Below, piece by piece: positions 62,525 through 64,000 of a DNA stretch of 64,000 nt. The first letter of the stretch is position 1, and the number at the start of each line of letters is the position of its first letter. A program made the position numbers and the translations under genes. The notes under the pieces are model-generated. The model did no database searches and was not told where the DNA came from. It saw only the letters and a program-made list of their open reading frames with translations. This DNA comes from Novosphingobium resinovorum (lineage in GTDB: Bacteria > Pseudomonadota > Alphaproteobacteria > Sphingomonadales > Sphingomonadaceae): positions 868,001 to 932,000 of the forward strand of contig NZ_CP017075.1 of the NCBI RefSeq assembly GCF_001742225.1, read 5' to 3'.

Positions 62525-64000
62525 ATGGGCGAGCCCTATTACATCACCACCGCCATCAGCTACCCCAACGGGCGGCCCCACATCGGCCATGCTTACGAGG
62601 CCATCGCCGCCGATGTGATCGCCCGTTTCAAGAAGGCGGAAGGCTTCGACGTCCGGTTCCAGACCGGCACGGACGAACACGGCCTGAAGATGGCCCAGAA
62701 GGCGCGCGACCTCGACACCACGCCGGCGGCGCTCGCGGATGAAATGTCGTCCTACTTCAAGGAGATGTGCGACGCTCTGAACATCGGTTACGATGTCTTC
62801 ATCCGCACCACCGAACCGCGCCATCACGCCGCGACGCAGGAACTGTGGCGCCGCATGGAAGCGAATGGCGACCTTTATCTCGACCGCTACGAAGGCTGGT
62901 ATTCGGTACGCGACGAGGCGTATTACGACGAAAGCGAACTGCAGGCGGGTGAGGATGGCGGCAAGCTGTCTCCGCAAGGTACGCCGGTGGAATGGACCGT
63001 CGAGGAATCGTGGTTCTTCCGCTTGTCCAAATATCAGGACAAGCTGCTGGAACTCTATGCCGCAGGCGAGTTCATCCGCCCGGAAAACCGCCGCAACGAA
63101 ATCCAGCGCTTCGTCGAAGGCGGGCTTCGCGACTTGTCGGTCTCTCGCACCAGCTTCGACTGGGGCATCAAGGTTCCGGGCAGCGACAACCATGTGATGT
63201 ACGTCTGGGTCGATGCCCTGACGAACTACATCACCGGCCTCGGCTTCCCCGAGGAAGAGGGCGATTTCGCGAAGTTCTGGCCCGCCGATGTCCACCTCAT
63301 CGGCAAGGACATCGTCCGCTTCCACACCGTCTACTGGCCTGCCTTCCTGATGAGCGCCGGCCTGGAATTGCCCAGGCAGGTCTTCGGCCACGGCTTCCTG
63401 CTTAATCGCGGCCAGAAGGAATCGAAGTCACTCGGCAACGTCACCGACCCGATCGGTCTGGCCGAGACGTACGGCGTCGATACCCTGCGCTACTTCTTCC
63501 TGCGCGAAGTCGCCTTCGGGCAGGACGGTTCGTGGTCGCACGAAGCCATCGTGACGCGTGCCAACGCCGAACTCGCCAACAGCTTCGGCAATCTAGCCCA
63601 GCGCAGCCTGTCCATGATTTTCAAGAACATGGATGGTGAACTGAAAGCTGGACTTGAAGAAAGCGAAGCCGACACCGCGCTGTTCGCAGCCGTGGCTGAG
63701 GCCGTCTCCGGACTGCGCTCGGCGTTCGACGCGCTAGATTTCAGCACCGGCCTTGAAGCCTGGATGCGCGGCGTCTTCGCCTGCAACCAGTACGTAGATG
63801 AACAGGCCCCATGGGCGCTGCGCAAGAGCGACCCCGCTCGCATGGAAGCCGTATTGATGACGCTTTTCCGCGTCGTACGCGATCTCGCCATCGCCGTTCG
63901 TCCTGTCGTGCCGACCGCGATCGACGCCTTGCTCGACCAGATGGGACAGACGATCGACGCGCGTGACTACGCCGCGCTTGCCGATACCGGCTGGTTCGAC
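62525..64000 (+). CDS. metG: Methionyl-tRNA synthetase, N-terminal 492 residues
   Basis: The gene runs off the right edge with no stop, so only 492 residues are visible. The class I signature HIGH is at 19-22 (GRPHIGHAYEA) and the KMSKS-type loop reads KESKSLGN. Connective peptide positions where zinc Cys would lie in E. coli-type MetRS are without cysteine (RDEAYYDESEL), so it is the zinc-free MetG2-type enzyme. It charges tRNA-Met and initiator tRNA in the cytoplasm. It is downstream of holB in the tmk-holB-metG row. Confidence 0.95.
   Translation, partial: MGEPYYITTAISYPNGRPHIGHAYEAIAADVIARFKKAEGFDVRFQTGTDEHGLKMAQKARDLDTTPAALADEMSSYFKEMCDALNIGYDVFIRTTEPRHHAATQELWRRMEANGDLYLDRYEGWYSVRDEAYYDESELQAGEDGGKLSPQGTPVEWTVEESWFFRLSKYQDKLLELYAAGEFIRPENRRNEIQRFVEGGLRDLSVSRTSFDWGIKVPGSDNHVMYVWVDALTNYITGLGFPEEEGDFAKFWPADVHLIGKDIVRFHTVYWPAFLMSAGLELPRQVFGHGFLLNRGQKESKSLGNVTDPIGLAETYGVDTLRYFFLREVAFGQDGSWSHEAIVTRANAELANSFGNLAQRSLSMIFKNMDGELKAGLEESEADTALFAAVAEAVSGLRSAFDALDFSTGLEAWMRGVFACNQYVDEQAPWALRKSDPARMEAVLMTLFRVVRDLAIAVRPVVPTAIDALLDQMGQTIDARDYAALADTGWFD

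Overview
The window looks like chromosomal DNA of an alphaproteobacterium of the Sphingomonadales, most likely Novosphingobium or a close relative. The evidence is high G+C, the dnaK-dnaJ, pdhC-lpdA and phaR neighbourhoods, TonB-dependent receptors, a CYP101-family P450 and an HEMTH protein of a type I associate with sphingomonads. The genus is inferred from gene content; no rRNA is present.

Region 1 (about 1-23.9 kb) is core genome: a glycine-zipper fragment, an HEMTH-motif protein, a PCu(A)C copper chaperone, dnaK-dnaJ behind a sigma-32-like promoter, a large patatin, radA, cvpA, an IscU-like protein, alr, phaR, a Nudix hydrolase, an archaeal/eukaryotic-type proS, a DUF805 protein, rnr, uspA, the pyruvate dehydrogenase E2 and E3 genes with two small hotdog proteins between them, PilZ, GNAT and acsA. 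Palindromic REP-like elements lie in several gaps, including a perfect 34-bp inverted repeat.

Region 2 (about 23.9-29.4 kb) is a scar plus accessory genes. It holds a tyrosine integrase broken by a stop codon and cut off at its 3' end, fused to the decayed end of a TonB-dependent receptor. A small lipoprotein follows, then a ClC channel divergent from a MarR regulator with a shared palindrome.

Region 3 (about 29.6-45.8 kb) is the most interesting part: a catabolic island that reads as a camphor-type (bicyclic terpenoid ketone) pathway. It encodes a TonB receptor, a CYP101-family P450 that keeps the residues corresponding to camphor-contacting Phe87, Tyr96 and Thr101, a zinc alcohol dehydrogenase, a luciferase-like monooxygenase closely resembling 3,6-diketocamphane monooxygenase, a second luciferase-like monooxygenase, a flavin reductase, an SMP-30 lactonase-like protein, an acyl-CoA synthetase, two enoyl-CoA hydratases, an SDR and two TetR regulators. 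It also carries an extra RibBA-like protein whose GTP-cyclohydrolase half has lost its zinc cysteines, perhaps a dedicated flavin-precursor supply. Two promoters share the operator CTAAT-N4-ATTAG, which suggests one regulon. No ferredoxin or ferredoxin reductase for the P450 is encoded here.

Region 4 (about 46-57.4 kb) is accessory DNA: an SDR/AraC pair, the flotillin-YqiJ pair, several small unknown proteins, a DUF1275 membrane protein, truncated genes, a higBA pair with a frameshifted toxin, an RMF/CrpP-like small protein, and an AlpA-type regulator next to the 3' end of a tRNA-Ser gene. That arrangement suggests the remains of an integrated element.

Region 5 (57.4-64 kb) returns to core genome: a MltB-type transglycosylase, an RlpA/SPOR protein and a D-Ala-D-Ala carboxypeptidase for the cell wall, then tmk, holB and metG (metG runs off the window), mostly with tiny overlaps that suggest one transcription unit.
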